Shown here: in pieces, positions 30,580 through 42,061 of the stretch | Position numbering within the stretch: position 1 is the stretch's first letter | How the letters are laid out: each line of letters starts with the position of its first letter | Assembly (NCBI GenBank): GCA_032718475.1 | Contig: JAUCBJ010005058.1 | Coordinates: 1-64,000, forward strand | Source: Nemertoderma westbladi | Taxonomy: Eukaryota > Xenacoelomorpha > Nemertodermatida > Nemertodermatidae | Reading direction: 5' to 3' | Length of the DNA stretch: 64,000 bases | Notes under the pieces: model-generated | The model's input: the letters and a program-made list of their open reading frames with translations, nothing else | Databases searched by the model: none | What the model was told of the DNA's origin: nothing | Program-made: the position numbers and the translations under genes

Positions 30580-33565
30580 GGGGGGGGGGGGGGGGGTATA
30601 ATAATTGGGGTCAAAAAATATAAAAAACAATTTATACCCGTTTCTTGTAGCAAATTTTATGGAGATTTCAAATCTGTAAACAGTTTATTTCTAGCTTGTC
30701 TACGGTAGTTTTCGAGTTATGGCTCATTATATAGACACGCATCCTGAAAATTATTTGAAAAAAATGACAAAAATTAACAAAATTTCCGGCTTGTTGCACT
30801 GAAATCATTGTATTGGCTAATAAGTTATTACAGGTTGGAATGTATTTTAGCGGGAAGTTTAAAACGAGAATTTGCACATTGTTATGTTTTAGTTACTAAC
30901 TGTATGCTGTATTGGTGTTTCAATCAATGCAATCAGCAGTTTTGACGGACACAGACTATAGAGCGTCCTCCATCTTCGAATCGAAAATTGTACATACATC
31001 GTTGACGATATAATTTTTATAATACAGTATGCCACGAATAACTCAACAACGGAAAGCAGGATTTCGAGGAACCAAGAAACAAGATACCGGTACATTGAAC
31101 CTCGCGCATATGAAATCGATTTCAGTACCGGTACCGGTAGTGCCAAAAGATCGAGAACCGTCGCTAATAGCATCGAATCTGAATGTCCTACCCTCAGATG
31201 GAAAGTTGGAGGGATATAACGTTGTAGCAACGCAAATAATAAAGAAACTGATAATGGAGAAACATGATGATAAGCAATGTGACGGTACAGTAGTGATAAA
31301 TGAGTCACATCGTGGTTATAGTACCAATTTTGAGGGGAAATGTTCACGTTGTGATTGGCAATATTCTACTTTCACGAGCGACCAAGTTTCTCGAACTGAA
31401 CCTCGTCCTGGAAGAAAAACAGCGGATGTGAATCTTCGTGCAGTACTGGCTTGGCTTTGTGTTGGTGGGACCCATGGTGATGCAGAGACGTTTTCTAGAA
31501 TAATGTCACTACCATCTCCTGTTGCGAAGAGAGCCTGGCAATTTCATGTCAACGAAATCTCGAAGGTCACGGAATCACTTGCACGAGGAAATGCAAAAAA
31601 TTGTGCAATGAAAGAGATTGACAGGGAAATATGTATATCTTTTGACGGTACATGGATGAAAAGAGGCCATCAATCACTTTATGGTGCCGCGTTTATCATA
31701 TCCGAAAATACAGGACATGTCATTGATTTCGATGTTTGTTCAAAATACTGTAATATTTGTAGCCGCAACAAAGAAGAAGATGGCAATGCTGATCATGAGT
31801 GTAATATAAATTATTCAGGGTCCAGTTCAGGTATGGAACCTCATTTAGCTGTTAAACTATTCAATAGATCCCTATCAAATAATGGAGTCATATATCAATC
31901 AATGGTATCGGATGGCGACAGCAGCGTTATGAAGAACATATTGGAGTCCGATCCTTACAGAGAGCAGAATGTAACAGTGCAGAAGAAAGAGTGCCTGAAC
32001 CACGTTGCGAAGCGTCTATATACAGGTCTTTCCAATGCTCGCAAAACTCATAAACTTGGAGGCAAGGGAGGGTTGACTGATAGTCGATGTCACCAATTGC
32101 AGTCATATTACCGAAATACGATCGTGAAGAATATAGCAGATGTTGATATAGATAAACTCTCAGAGACTGAAAAATCAGTGCTCATAAGCACGATTCGAAG
32201 TGAAATCGTGGCTGCAACACATCACTATTGTGATTATGGAGATAATGTTGAGAAACAACATGAGTTATGCCCTGAAAATAAGTGGTGTAAATTCAAAAAC
32301 AATGCTATAAGTTACAAAAATGTAACATTTATAAAAGAGGCAAACATGAAGTTTATTTTACCTGTTTATGAACGCCTAACAACGAGCGAAATTCTGGAAC
32401 GCTGTATCCCTGGCCTCACACAAAATCCGAACGAATCTCTGCATTCACGGCTATGGACTCGTCTATCTAAAGAAACGTTTGTGGGTCTAAGTACACTCAT
32501 GTTTCATGTTTCGTATACTGTTTTAGTTCACAATCGGGGGTGTTCAGCAGAACAGATAATTTTGAAGAAGCTTGGCCTTGAGGAAGATGATGGTGACCTT
32601 GCAGAACGAGCAAAGAAGGTCAACCTAAAACGTAAACAGAAAAGTACTGAACACAAACCATCAAAGAAATGGCAAGCACCCGATCATAAGTCATATAAAT
32701 CTGGGGCCTTTTAATTAACTTTTTAAATTTCATTTTAAATTTTTAAATTTAATTTTAATTAATGAATATTAATATAGTGCCTAATTTGAATTATTATTTT
32801 TTATTGATTTCAGTTTTTTGTTCAAATTTTGTCAAAAAATTCACACCCTTTAACATGTCTTTTATATGAAATAATATGACCTTAAGATTAACATGCGATA
32901 ATAATACAATTTTTGGAATCTACATAAAATTTGGAACTAGATGAAAAAAATTTTATTAGAATTCACTGAGTTTATCTCATTTAATCGAAATTTCAAAAAT
33001 TTAACTTCATAATAAAATAAACAAACTTTAACTTTAAACCTGTTTTTCTCCAATTAGCATTTTTCAAACGAAAAATGCTAAGGCTCTGTCAAAAATGGCC
33101 CAAATGTGCTGATTTTTTGCATGATCGATGATTGTGGGGTCCTTTACAAAATGCATTGACAAAATTTTGATATTTTTTTAAAAACTCAATTTTTTCGAAA
33201 AATTGGGCCATATTTTTGAAATTTTGGTCATTTTTTGGACCAAAAATGTCCCTTTTGGTGCTTTTTGCTCTTCTCGACAAGATATCAAAATTTTGTCAAT
33301 GCAAATCGTTTGGGACGTCCTACTGACTTTCTCACGTGAGTTTTGAAGTATTTGGATAATTTGGCTAGAAGCCTTAGCATTTTTTTCATTTTTTGCCTTT
33401 TTGGCAAAATTTTGGCGAAAAAATAAAATTTTTGAAAAATTTTGAATTCTTCCAAAATTTTAATTCCTTAGTCACAAAACTCAAAATATGACTCCTAGCA
33501 AAAAAATAATTTTAGATGCATCTATAGAGCGTCCAAAATTTATGGTCTATTATTATACCCCCCCC
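30580..33565 (+). mobile_element. TTAA-flanked DNA transposon with G-run inverted ends (Kolobok-like)
   Basis: TTAA stands on both sides (30576-30579 and 33566-33569). The left end reads a G run (17) then TATAATAATTGG; the right end in reverse reads GGGGGGGG then TATAATAATAGACC. These are matching terminal inverted repeats that differ in G-run length. A TTAA target duplication is used by Kolobok and piggyBac elements; the encoded transposase is not piggyBac. The element is 2986 bp with one intact gene in the middle. The long 3' non-coding part (32715-33565) is rich in short inverted phrases such as caaaattttg. Confidence 0.85.
31029..32714 (+). CDS. Transposase, Mutator-like/Kolobok type DDE family
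   Basis: The intact 561-codon frame starts at ATG 31029. A cysteine pair (CSRCDW near residue 104) precedes the catalytic region. Candidate DDE residues are the Asp of SFDGTWMKRGHQSLYG (near 205), the Asp of VSDGDSSV (near 295) and the Glu of NPNESLHSRLW (near 470). Between them are a CSKYCNIC cysteine cluster and KKECLNHVAKRL. The SFDGxW...GAAF start is the hallmark of the Mutator-like transposase domain widespread in marine invertebrates; with TTAA duplications I lean to Kolobok. The C-terminus is basic (KVNLKRKQKS). It would cut and paste the element by its G-run ends. No stop or frameshift is seen. Confidence 0.85.
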   Translation: MPRITQQRKAGFRGTKKQDTGTLNLAHMKSISVPVPVVPKDREPSLIASNLNVLPSDGKLEGYNVVATQIIKKLIMEKHDDKQCDGTVVINESHRGYSTNFEGKCSRCDWQYSTFTSDQVSRTEPRPGRKTADVNLRAVLAWLCVGGTHGDAETFSRIMSLPSPVAKRAWQFHVNEISKVTESLARGNAKNCAMKEIDREICISFDGTWMKRGHQSLYGAAFIISENTGHVIDFDVCSKYCNICSRNKEEDGNADHECNINYSGSSSGMEPHLAVKLFNRSLSNNGVIYQSMVSDGDSSVMKNILESDPYREQNVTVQKKECLNHVAKRLYTGLSNARKTHKLGGKGGLTDSRCHQLQSYYRNTIVKNIADVDIDKLSETEKSVLISTIRSEIVAATHHYCDYGDNVEKQHELCPENKWCKFKNNAISYKNVTFIKEANMKFILPVYERLTTSEILERCIPGLTQNPNESLHSRLWTRLSKETFVGLSTLMFHVSYTVLVHNRGCSAEQIILKKLGLEEDDGDLAERAKKVNLKRKQKSTEHKPSKKWQAPDHKSYKSGAF

Positions 33566-33589
33566 TTAAACTATGTGACTAAACTACCT

Positions 33590-34278
33590 TGGAAACCCAT
33601 ATTTAACGTTCTCAACTACCTGGGAAATGCAGAGTTCAACCGAGTAAACTACTTTGGAAGCACGCAGATAGAACTGACTTCAACTCCCTTGGAAGCACGC
33701 AGATTCAACTGACACAACTCCCTTGGAAGCACACAGATTCAACTGACTCAACTACCTTGGAAGTACGCAGATTCAACTGACTCAACTCCCTTGGAAGCAC
33801 GCAGATTCAACTGACTCAACTCCCTTGGAAGCACACAGATTCAACTGACTCAACTACCTTGGAAGCACGCAGATTCAACTGACTCAACTACCTTGGAAGC
33901 ACGCAGATTCAACTGACTCAACTCCCTTGGAAGCACGCAGATTCAACTGACTCAACTCCCTTGGAATCACGCAGATTCAACTGACTCAACTCCCTTGGAA
34001 GCACGCGAATTCAACTGACTCAACTACCTTGGAAGCACGCAGATTCAACTGACTCAACTCCCTTGAAAGCACGCAGATTCAACTGACTCAACTCCCTTGG
34101 AAGCACACAGATTCAACTGACTCAACTACCTTGGAGGCACAACTCCCTTGGAAGCACGCAGATTCAACTGACTCAACTGCCTTGGAATCACGCAGATTCA
34201 ACTGACTCAACTCCCTTGGAAGCACGCGAATTCAACTGACTCAACTACCTTAGAATCACGCAGATTGAACTGACTCAT
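33590..34278. repeat. 34-bp minisatellite, about 20 copies
   Basis: The unit reads approximately ctcaactcccttggaagcac then gcagattcaactga. Copies differ mainly at ctaccttgg/ctcccttgg and cacgcag/cacacag. A truncated unit near 34130-34145 and a repeated pair of variants carrying gcgaattc (near 34005 and 34227, about 221 bp apart) show that a block of six and a half units was duplicated. The first units (33590-33680) are more diverged. The array starts within 25 bp of the TTAA of the transposon. Confidence 0.93.
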
Positions 34279-35049
34279 ATATTTTTTTATCTGCAGCTGA
34301 TTTGTGCGCCATAAGTGGTACTTTTATATTGATATTTATTATTGTAATCTTGTATTTTAAGTTGGTACATGATTTTTGAATTTGGGGCTGTTCAGAATTG
34401 ATGTCACGGTTGTTTCTACTAATTTTAACCCACCACCCTCACTTATATATCAGTTTTGAAATAAAAAAAAATATAATTATATATTAACCTCATAATTATA
34501 AACCATCCTCATCCTTGCCTTGGTGCCACCAACGATGCCACATTTTATCACGAAATTGCTGACACCATCACACCATAACAACAATTTTAGACAGTAACTA
34601 ATAGCAATAGGGTTTGTACTTAGTAAGAAATGTGTTTTATAATATGTTTTAATTTTAAAATAATCATTAATTAATTCGTATCGTTAAATTTCGTTTCTAT
34701 ATTTATGAAATTTAGCTAAAAAAAACTTATTGTTGCCCATACTTAATTCAATTGATTGTAGTAAGTTGAGAGACAAACTGTAAGTTGAGTTGGCCAAACT
34801 AACTTTGTCACTGTCACTAATTAGTTTTATTTATTTTTTTATTTTAACTTTCAATATACCTCATTATTTCACATAATGAAACTTTTTATATTTCTGGGTT
34901 CTGGGTAAATTTATTTCAACAAAGGATTTTTAATTAATGTCGCCTGGGGGTGGTGATACTGCATTTGATATTTGACAATATATATAAACTGGTTATATGA
35001 ATGATGCAGCAAATAATTTGCCAAAATTATTGGCGCTTTATATTGCCAT
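34279..35049. other. AT-rich DNA, nothing recognised
   Basis: No gene or repeat is supportable between the minisatellite and the first GTGGGGC repeat unit. Confidence 0.4.
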
Positions 35050-38000
35050 GTGGGGCGAGCCACGAAGTGAGTGAGCCTTAGCGTAGTGGTACCATTAATC
35101 AACCTGTGGGGCGAGCCACGAAGTGAGTGAGCCTTAGTGTAGGGGTACCATTAATGAACCTGTGGGGCGAGCCACGAAGTGAGTGAGCCTTAGCGTAGGG
35201 ATACCATTAATCAACCTGTCGTTCTGTGGGGCGAGCCACGAAGTGAGTGAGCCTTAGCGTCGGGGTACCATTAATCAACCTGTCGTTCTGTCGCTTTTTT
35301 TGCAGTGTTCAATTTTGAACGTTAATAACTCGATCACTCCTCGATGAAATGTAACCAAACTTGGTACACAAATAGTCTGTCAAAAGTTTAGAAATTTTCC
35401 AAGTTGAATTTGCTTGGGGCCTTCGTGCAGCACCAGTGTAACTGACTTACAGTTATAATAAATTTATTTATCCAAAATTATAACGCTTGACATCAGCAGG
35501 TTGCTAGGAGACTAAATCAGCTGGGTTTCTGGCAAATTACGAAATTACAGTAATGCCATTGTGGCCTGTCTGCCTGTCTGCCTGTACCGGTACTATACTC
35601 AATGTCAATCCCTGAATCAGGAATCCTGTAATCAGACAATACAGCAATACCATACAGCCATACTGTCTGACTGTATTCGGTGTTTTACGGTACTGGCTGA
35701 CTGGTACCGCGGTATCGGTTCAGTCATTATAGATCACGTATACTTGTACTACAGGACAGGCCTAATTCTGTAGGCCCTAATTAATTAGCCATGCAGTATG
35801 CGGACTCCGGACTGTTGGACTGCGGTCCTGAATTAGATTAGAGGGTCCGTTGGCGCCGTCCGCCGTACCGCCCTACTACCTGACTACTGTCAGACTGTAG
35901 AAGTATAACCGGACTGGTAGCAACTGCTGAACTGCCAACTACAGACTGACAGAACTACTGGTACGGTCTGAACTACGACAGCACTATACCGCATTTCTAT
36001 GCTCCTGTCAGCGACAAAAGAAAATGAATTTCTTCGTTTATGGTTTCTGCTCTCGTTAACGGTTAAATATGTTAATTAAAGACTATGTATTGGTATGACC
36101 GACGGCGCCGGCAACTGGTATAATCAGATGTGATGTACATACAGACATATCAATCTGCCAATACAACAATAGCAATAGGTTTACCCCTACCAACCATCCA
36201 TTGACTCGGCAACTGCAACAATGGAAGTTATGCGGACTAACCAGCTGACCGGCATTCTAAGTTCAGGTACTGTAAAAGCTTTTGCGGACATAACAAGTCA
36301 TTTGTCTCCGCAATGTACCGTGTAGGTGCTTTAGCGGACATAACAACCCATTTTCTGCCGCAATGCGCTTAATACTCTAAAAGACTGGAACTCAGATGAC
36401 GAAATCTGTCAGCTGATTTACTGTAAACGTGGAACCTCTCTTTGTTCTGCTCAGCCAATCAGAGCGATTTTCATTTTATGTTGGACAAGGGCCTATGTAA
36501 AACTGTGCAATGCATTACGGTCTTTGTTTACCTTTCTGAGCGAGAGAACTGCTTGGAAATCTTCTGTTACTTCTGTTGTGGAAGTTTCAGACTTTGCCTA
36601 AAGATCTGATGGCTTTGATTATGGAACGTAAATCTATCTGTCTGGCCACCAACTGACTGATTAACTGACGGGACATTGCTCAACCCAAACTGCTGGACAC
36701 TGCATATCATACTAAACCAATAAACTGACTTTTCACCGCATTATTTACTTCTGCTTACTGTCTGTTATTAATTGTTGTATATTGTTGGATATGTTGTTAT
36801 ATTTGGAGAATACCGATAAATAATCATAAAACCCCTAATCTTCTTGATTACTGAAAGTAAGAGGACAGTTTACCGGTACCAACTGCGACTTAAATTATAG
36901 TGGTTTTTGTGTGAATTAAATGCTATTTCATAATCCCTACAAGTGTCAGTTGCGATCTTCTTTATATATGATTAAATTCAGTGACGGTTGGCAGATCAGT
37001 GTGCAGTAGTGTGAAGTAGTGTGACAGATAATAAAGCATTTCCTAAAGAATGCGCTATTTACGAAACTCAGTAGCCATCTAGTTGTGATTAGTTTAAGTC
37101 ATAACTCTGTTTTTATACTTAAAGCGCCACGTCCTAAAGGAACTGTTAATATTTCCCCGAAAGTAAATATATTTGTCAGAGATTATACTGTATAGTAACG
37201 ATCAATCGAATAATACAGTAGGTCTACACCGCAATAACGTCAAATCACCCGAATCCAGTCTCCCTTAACCGTTGGTGAATGATCGCGCACAGACTGGCTT
37301 CAGCAGATGTAACTTCAGTACATTAAAGAATTGGTCTAGGCTAAAGTCGATTTATAAACAAGAAGACAACTAAAATTGGCAGGTTAAACTGCTAAAGGTC
37401 TAAAAGCGCGAACAGGTACCCACTACCAGAGTCTACCCAGCTGCCCAGAAAATTTTTGGATTGAAATCAAACAACTCACCACCAAGGCCGCCTCTGTCTG
37501 TTGACCTCGACTTTCCGGTATCGCTGCCACTACGGGCAAACTGGACTAACCGTAACCGAGGATGAAATCCGGTTTTTTAATCTCATTCTGCCATCAACCA
37601 GTGCCCGGCGGTGTTGAAATTGACACGCATTGTACAAGCAGTAGGCCTATTGCTCCGAGTTTCCGGCTGGTCGGGTGCAACTACTGCATCTACATTGCCA
37701 CACTATAACTCGGGCTCATGAGGAATGAGTGCTGCGTAGACTATATTCCTATAAACCAAAACCATACCTGGCTTCGCCTATTGAACGCATTATAAAGATC
37801 GTCAGTCTTCGTTTAGGAAAGATATTTAAATACAAAACAGGATGAGCACAACGAGACTTATAATGAAGACGAGTACTGCGTTATGATTATTATTATTATA
37901 TAAACCACCTGGCTTCACATATTGAACACATCCCTTGTTATTATTATTATAAAGATCGTCAGCCTGCGTTTAAGAAATAAATTTAAATATAAAACAGGAC

Positions 38001-38332
38001 GAACTCAACGAGGCTTATAACTGTATAATGAAGACGAGTACTGCGTTTATTATATTCCTATAAACCACATGGCTTCGCATATTGAACGTGCGATTGGAAA
38101 TAAATTTGTGCTACCCTTCCGCCCCGTGGGTGGTAGATGTCGCGGTTATGTATTGGTTGGTAGGAAGGGGGGGGGGGGGGTGCAGATTAAAAGGGCTGAA
38201 CACGTACTCTGTCCCCCTTTCTTTGATTGATTGGCGGTGTGGTTAAATTTCTCAAATACTGATTTTGTGATACAGTCACTCAATTTTAATTTGTATCTCA
38301 TAACTGGGCCTCGTGCTGCGCGAAGGTCCCAC
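35050..38332. repeat. Repeat unit A (GTGGGGC...ending in CCCAC), split by a solo LTR
   Basis: The unit starts with four tandem copies of a 56-64 bp segment (starts 35050, 35106, 35162, 35226; gtggggcgagccacgaagtg), then about 1.9 kb of non-coding DNA shared with units B and C. Inside are three related segments of about 150 bp (37740-38100, each ending near gaagacgagtactgcg) and a G run (38168-38181). The far end reads tgctgcgcgaaggtcccac. Small frames such as 35561-35773 recur in sister units only because the DNA is repeated. It was interrupted by the solo LTR at 36271-37414. Confidence 0.8.
36271..37414 (+). mobile_element. Solo LTR of the element 1 family
   Basis: It is a 1144-bp diverged, inverted copy of the element 1 LTR, from TGTAAAAGCTTTTGCGG to GCGCGAACA, flanked by GGTAC on both sides (36266-36270 and 37415-37419). 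Sister repeat units at 39216, 43244 and 45226 carry the uninterrupted site (tcaggtacccactaccagag), which is direct proof of insertion with a 5-bp duplication. The internal part was lost by LTR-LTR recombination. Confidence 0.92.
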
Positions 38333-38346
38333 GAACATGTGGTTCT

Positions 38347-40145
38347 GTGGGGCGAGCCACGAAGTGAGTGAGCCTTAGCTTAGGGGTACCATTAATCAAC
38401 CTGTCGTTCTGTCTGTTCTGTCGCTTTTTTTGCGGTGTTCAATTTTGAACGTTAATAACTCGATCAATCCTCAATGAAATTTAACCAAACTTGGTACACA
38501 AATAGTCTGTCAAAAGTCTAAAGTCTGTCAAGAGACTAAATCAGCTGGGTTTCTAGCAAATTACGAAATTATAGTACCGGTACTGCAGTAATACCATTGT
38601 GGCCTGTCTGCCTGTACCAGTACTATACTCAATGTCAATCCCTGAATCAGGAATACTGCAATCAGACAATACAGCAATACTGCAATACAGCAATACCATA
38701 CTGTATTCGGTGTTTTACGGTACTGGCTGACTGGTACCGCGGTACCGGTGCAGTGATTATAGATCATGTATACTGGCACAGCAGTACAGGACAGGCCTAA
38801 TTCTGTAGGCCAGGCCCTAATTAGCCATGCTATGCACTGCAGTGCGGACTCCGGAGTGCTGGACTGCGGTCCTGAATTAGATTAGAGGGCCCGTTGGCGC
38901 CATACCGCCCTACTACTGTCAGACTGTAGAACCGGACTGGTAGCAACTGCCAGCTACAGAACTACCGGTACGGTACCGGTCTGCCGGTACTGAACTACGA
39001 CAGCACTATACCGCATTTCTACGCTCCTGTCAGCGACGGAAGAAAATGAATTTCTTTGTTTGCGGTTTCTACTCTTGTTAACGGTTAAATATGTTAATTA
39101 AAGACTATGTATTGTTAAGACCGACGGCAACTACTACTACCAACCATCCATCGACTCGGCAACTGCAACAATGGAAGTTATGCGGACTAACCAGCTGACC
39201 GGCATTCTAAGATCAGGTACCCACTACCAGAGTCTACCCAGCTGTCCAGAAAAGTGTTGGAATTGAAATCAAATACATACCACCAAGGCCGCCTCTGTCT
39301 GTTGACCTCGACTTTCGGTATCGGTGCCGCTACGGGCAAACTGGACTAACCGTAACCTAGGATGAAATAATAATCCGGTTTTTTAATCTCACTCTGCCAT
39401 CAACCAGTGCCCGGCGGTGTTGAAATTGACACGCATTGTACAAGCATTAGGCCTATTGCTCCGAGTTTCCGGCTGGTCGGGTGCAACTACTGCATCTACA
39501 TTGCCACACTATAACTCGGGCTCATGAGGAATGAGTGCTGCGTAGACTATATTCCTATAAACCAAAACCATACCTGGCTTCGCCTATTGAACGCATTATA
39601 AAGATCGTCGTCAGTCTTCGTTTAGGAAAGATATTTAAATACAATACTGGACGAGCACAACGAGACTTATAATGAAGACGAGTACTGCGTTGACTATTAT
39701 TATTATATAAACCACCTGGCTTCACATATTGAACGCATCCCTTGTTATTATTATTACAAAGATCATCAGCCTGCGTTTAAGAGATATATTTAAATACAAA
39801 ACAGGACGAACTCAACGAGGCTTATAATGAAGACGAGTACTGCGTTTATTATATTCCTATAAACCACATGGCTTCGCATATTGAACGTGCGATTGGAAAT
39901 AAGTTCGTGCTACCCTTCCGTGGGTGGTAGATGTCGCGGTTATGTATTGGTGGGTGGGAAGGGGGGGGGGGGGTGCAGATTAAAAGGGCTGAACACGTAC
40001 TGTCCCTCTTTCTTTGATTGATTGGCGGTGTGGTTAAATTTCAAAATTTTACTAATTTATAAAGTTAAATACTGATTTTGTGATACAGTCGCTCGATTTT
40101 AATTTGGATCTCATAACTGGGCCGCGTGCTGCGCGAAGGTTCCAC
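38347..40145. repeat. Repeat unit B (GTGGGGC...CCAC)
   Basis: It is a 1.8-kb uninterrupted sister of unit A with a single leading gtggggcgagccacg segment, the three approximately 150-bp sub-units (39540-39900), a G run (39961-39973) and the end gctgcgcgaaggttccac. It contains the empty site for the solo LTR. It is non-coding. The 7-bp inverted ends (GTGGGGC with GCCCCAC in unit C) suggest a non-autonomous DNA transposon, but no target duplication can be defined. Confidence 0.75.
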
Positions 40146-40746
40146 GAACGTGTTAACTCTAACTATTTTAACTGTTAAATTATCGATTGTAAAAAGTTAA
40201 GTTTTTTAAAAGTCGACTCTGAACTGTTTGATATATCTTGTCGTTCTAAAGTATAAGGGGGGGGGGGGGGGGGGGGGCTAATTGTAAGCCACAGATGCCG
40301 CTTAAACGATCTAACTCCGAAGCTAGTAGACAGGTTCAGTGACCACAGTTGCCACTGACCTGGATTAGTCAGGGAATTGCAATTTTTTCTTGAAATGTCA
40401 AGGAATTCATCTAAAAATTTATAAATGTTGTTGGTAGAATTTGATATTACAGGACATTGTGCCATAAGCGAAAAACTTTCCTCGGCTCGCTTCACTACTC
40501 GCTCCATCGGTCTGCGGTTGTGGTATGTAGTTTACCGATAAATTGATATTAAAAAGGGACTAACTTTTTATCCATGTAACTTTTTGGAATATAATAAATC
40601 TGCCACAGATAAGATACCACGGAACCACGAACTCAGGGAATTTTATTTGTTATAAATTATGACTTACTCTTCTCATTCAGGTAATAAGTATCTTAATTTA
40701 CCCATATTTTCTTTTCTTCCACCTTTTGTATTTCTATTTTCGTAGG

Positions 40747-40967
40747 AACCATTTTTAGGCGAAGCTTTCGACACGGTGAAGATGCGGCAAGTGAGTAACG
40801 GGAGCGCCTCGCGAGCGGGTAAGAACACAACGAGTACGGAAGACGAGGATTTAAGGTGGGTTGAAGAGAACATTCCTTCTTCTATGGCCGATGTTGCCTT
40901 GCCAACACTGCTAGACTCAGACGAAGAAATCTTAACGACGAGATACGAAGTCAGTAAGATGCAATGA
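40747..40967 (+). CDS. Possible terminal exon of an unidentified gene
   Basis: After a pyrimidine-rich tract and TTTTCGTAG (acceptor, ending 40745-40746) an open frame reads EPFLGEAFDTVKMRQVSNGS, then a Ser/Thr/Glu-rich acidic segment (TTSTEDEDLRWVEENIPSSM, DSDEEIL) and stops at TGA 40965-40967. AATAAA signals follow at 41346-41351 and 41362-41367, so splice acceptor, stop and polyadenylation signals line up as a last exon of about 73 codons. The duplicate in block D2 (46340-46440) keeps the first half and has lost the rest. No family is recognised and no upstream exon is seen. Confidence 0.4.
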
Positions 40968-41732
40968 TTGGCTTATTGTGCGACCATCAATTGAGCAGAC
41001 AGACTGTGTGGTAATGTAATGGATAAACCTCATCCAAGTCCGGGGCAACTGAAGTTAAAATATTTCAAAATAAATTTCACATATTATATATATACAGTTC
41101 TCAATCAGAGAACATTTTAATTATTTATTTATTTATCCATGTCAGCGTCAGGCCATTGGAAATGAACAAAGTAAAGGGTACAAAACGGTGAGTGGGAAAA
41201 GGTTATAGTATTATTTTTATAAAGTTCGTTCATTTGGTTGGTTGTGTTTTACAATTTTTTCCTCGTTTGACGCTTTCTACCTCGTCGTTATTCAAATGTC
41301 ATCCATTACTCTGCAGCGGCTTGTTTTGTACAGTAATTTGTTTGCAATAAACCTTTGGGTTAATAAAAGATTGATTAAATACATTTCCTTTTGTGAAAGT
41401 GAGGGTAGTCTGTGGAAAGACCTGGAAAATAGTTTTAATTTTATGACTTTTGTGAATTTTGCTATAAAATATTTGTTTTAGAATTTTTTTTAGCAACTTT
41501 TAAAAATATATTTACCTCGATATTCAAGATTGGTAGTGGCAGGGCACATGGCAGTATCGAACTATTGTCAAACTGATGATTTATGTTTTATGGGAACTTT
41601 AGATAACTAAGGCAGTTGGAACTATTTCGTAATGTTTCACTTTACGTACGATAAGGAAGCACCTGTCTTACTTTATATACTTATTGCGAAATGGCTACGG
41701 AGTTGTGTTTATTAGGTTTGCACCAAGGTGTA

Positions 41733-42058
41733 GTGCCGGCGTACCCAGCAACATAGCGCCCTCTACCGGCGGGCCCAGCAACATAGCGCCCCAGATCTCG
41801 CGGTCAGCCACACACAGTGCCGGCGGGCCCAGTAACAGCGCCCTCAGATCTCGCGGTCAGTCACACACAGTGCCGGCGGACCCAGTAACATAGCGCCTCC
41901 AGATCTCGCGGTCAGCCACACACAGTGCCGGCGGGCCCAGCAACATAGCGCCCCCAGATCTCGCGGTCAGCCACACACAGTGCCGGCGGACCCAGCAACA
42001 TAGCGCCCCCCAGATCTTGCGGTCAGCCACACACAGTGCCGGCGGGCCCAGTAACATA
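41733..42058. repeat. 55-bp GC-rich minisatellite
   Basis: About six copies of a unit containing agtgccggcgggcccagcaa, catagcgcccccagatct and cgcggtcagccacacac. A shorter array of the same unit (about three copies) stands in block D2 at 46614-46780. The array is followed directly by a partial LTR. Confidence 0.9.
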
Positions 42059-42061
42059 ACA

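Larger units (their letters stand above)
40146..42061. repeat. Block D1: duplicated segment following unit B
   Basis: It begins gaacgtgttaactctaacta and holds a G run (40257-40277), the possible terminal exon at 40747-40967, AATAAA signals (41346, 41362) and the 55-bp GC-rich minisatellite. Block D2 (45757-46790) is a partial copy with an internal deletion, so unit B plus D1 and unit C plus D2 are products of one larger duplication. Confidence 0.75.

Noticed and set aside
30889-31347. 152-codon minus-strand frame
   Set aside because: It overlaps the transposase start antisense and has no motif.
33590-34278. Regular short repeats resembling a CRISPR array
   Set aside because: The units are contiguous with no unique spacers, and the surrounding DNA is animal.
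35561-35773. Small frame recurring at 38597-38800
   Set aside because: It recurs because the DNA unit is repeated; frame length and sequence are not kept selectively and no motif is seen.
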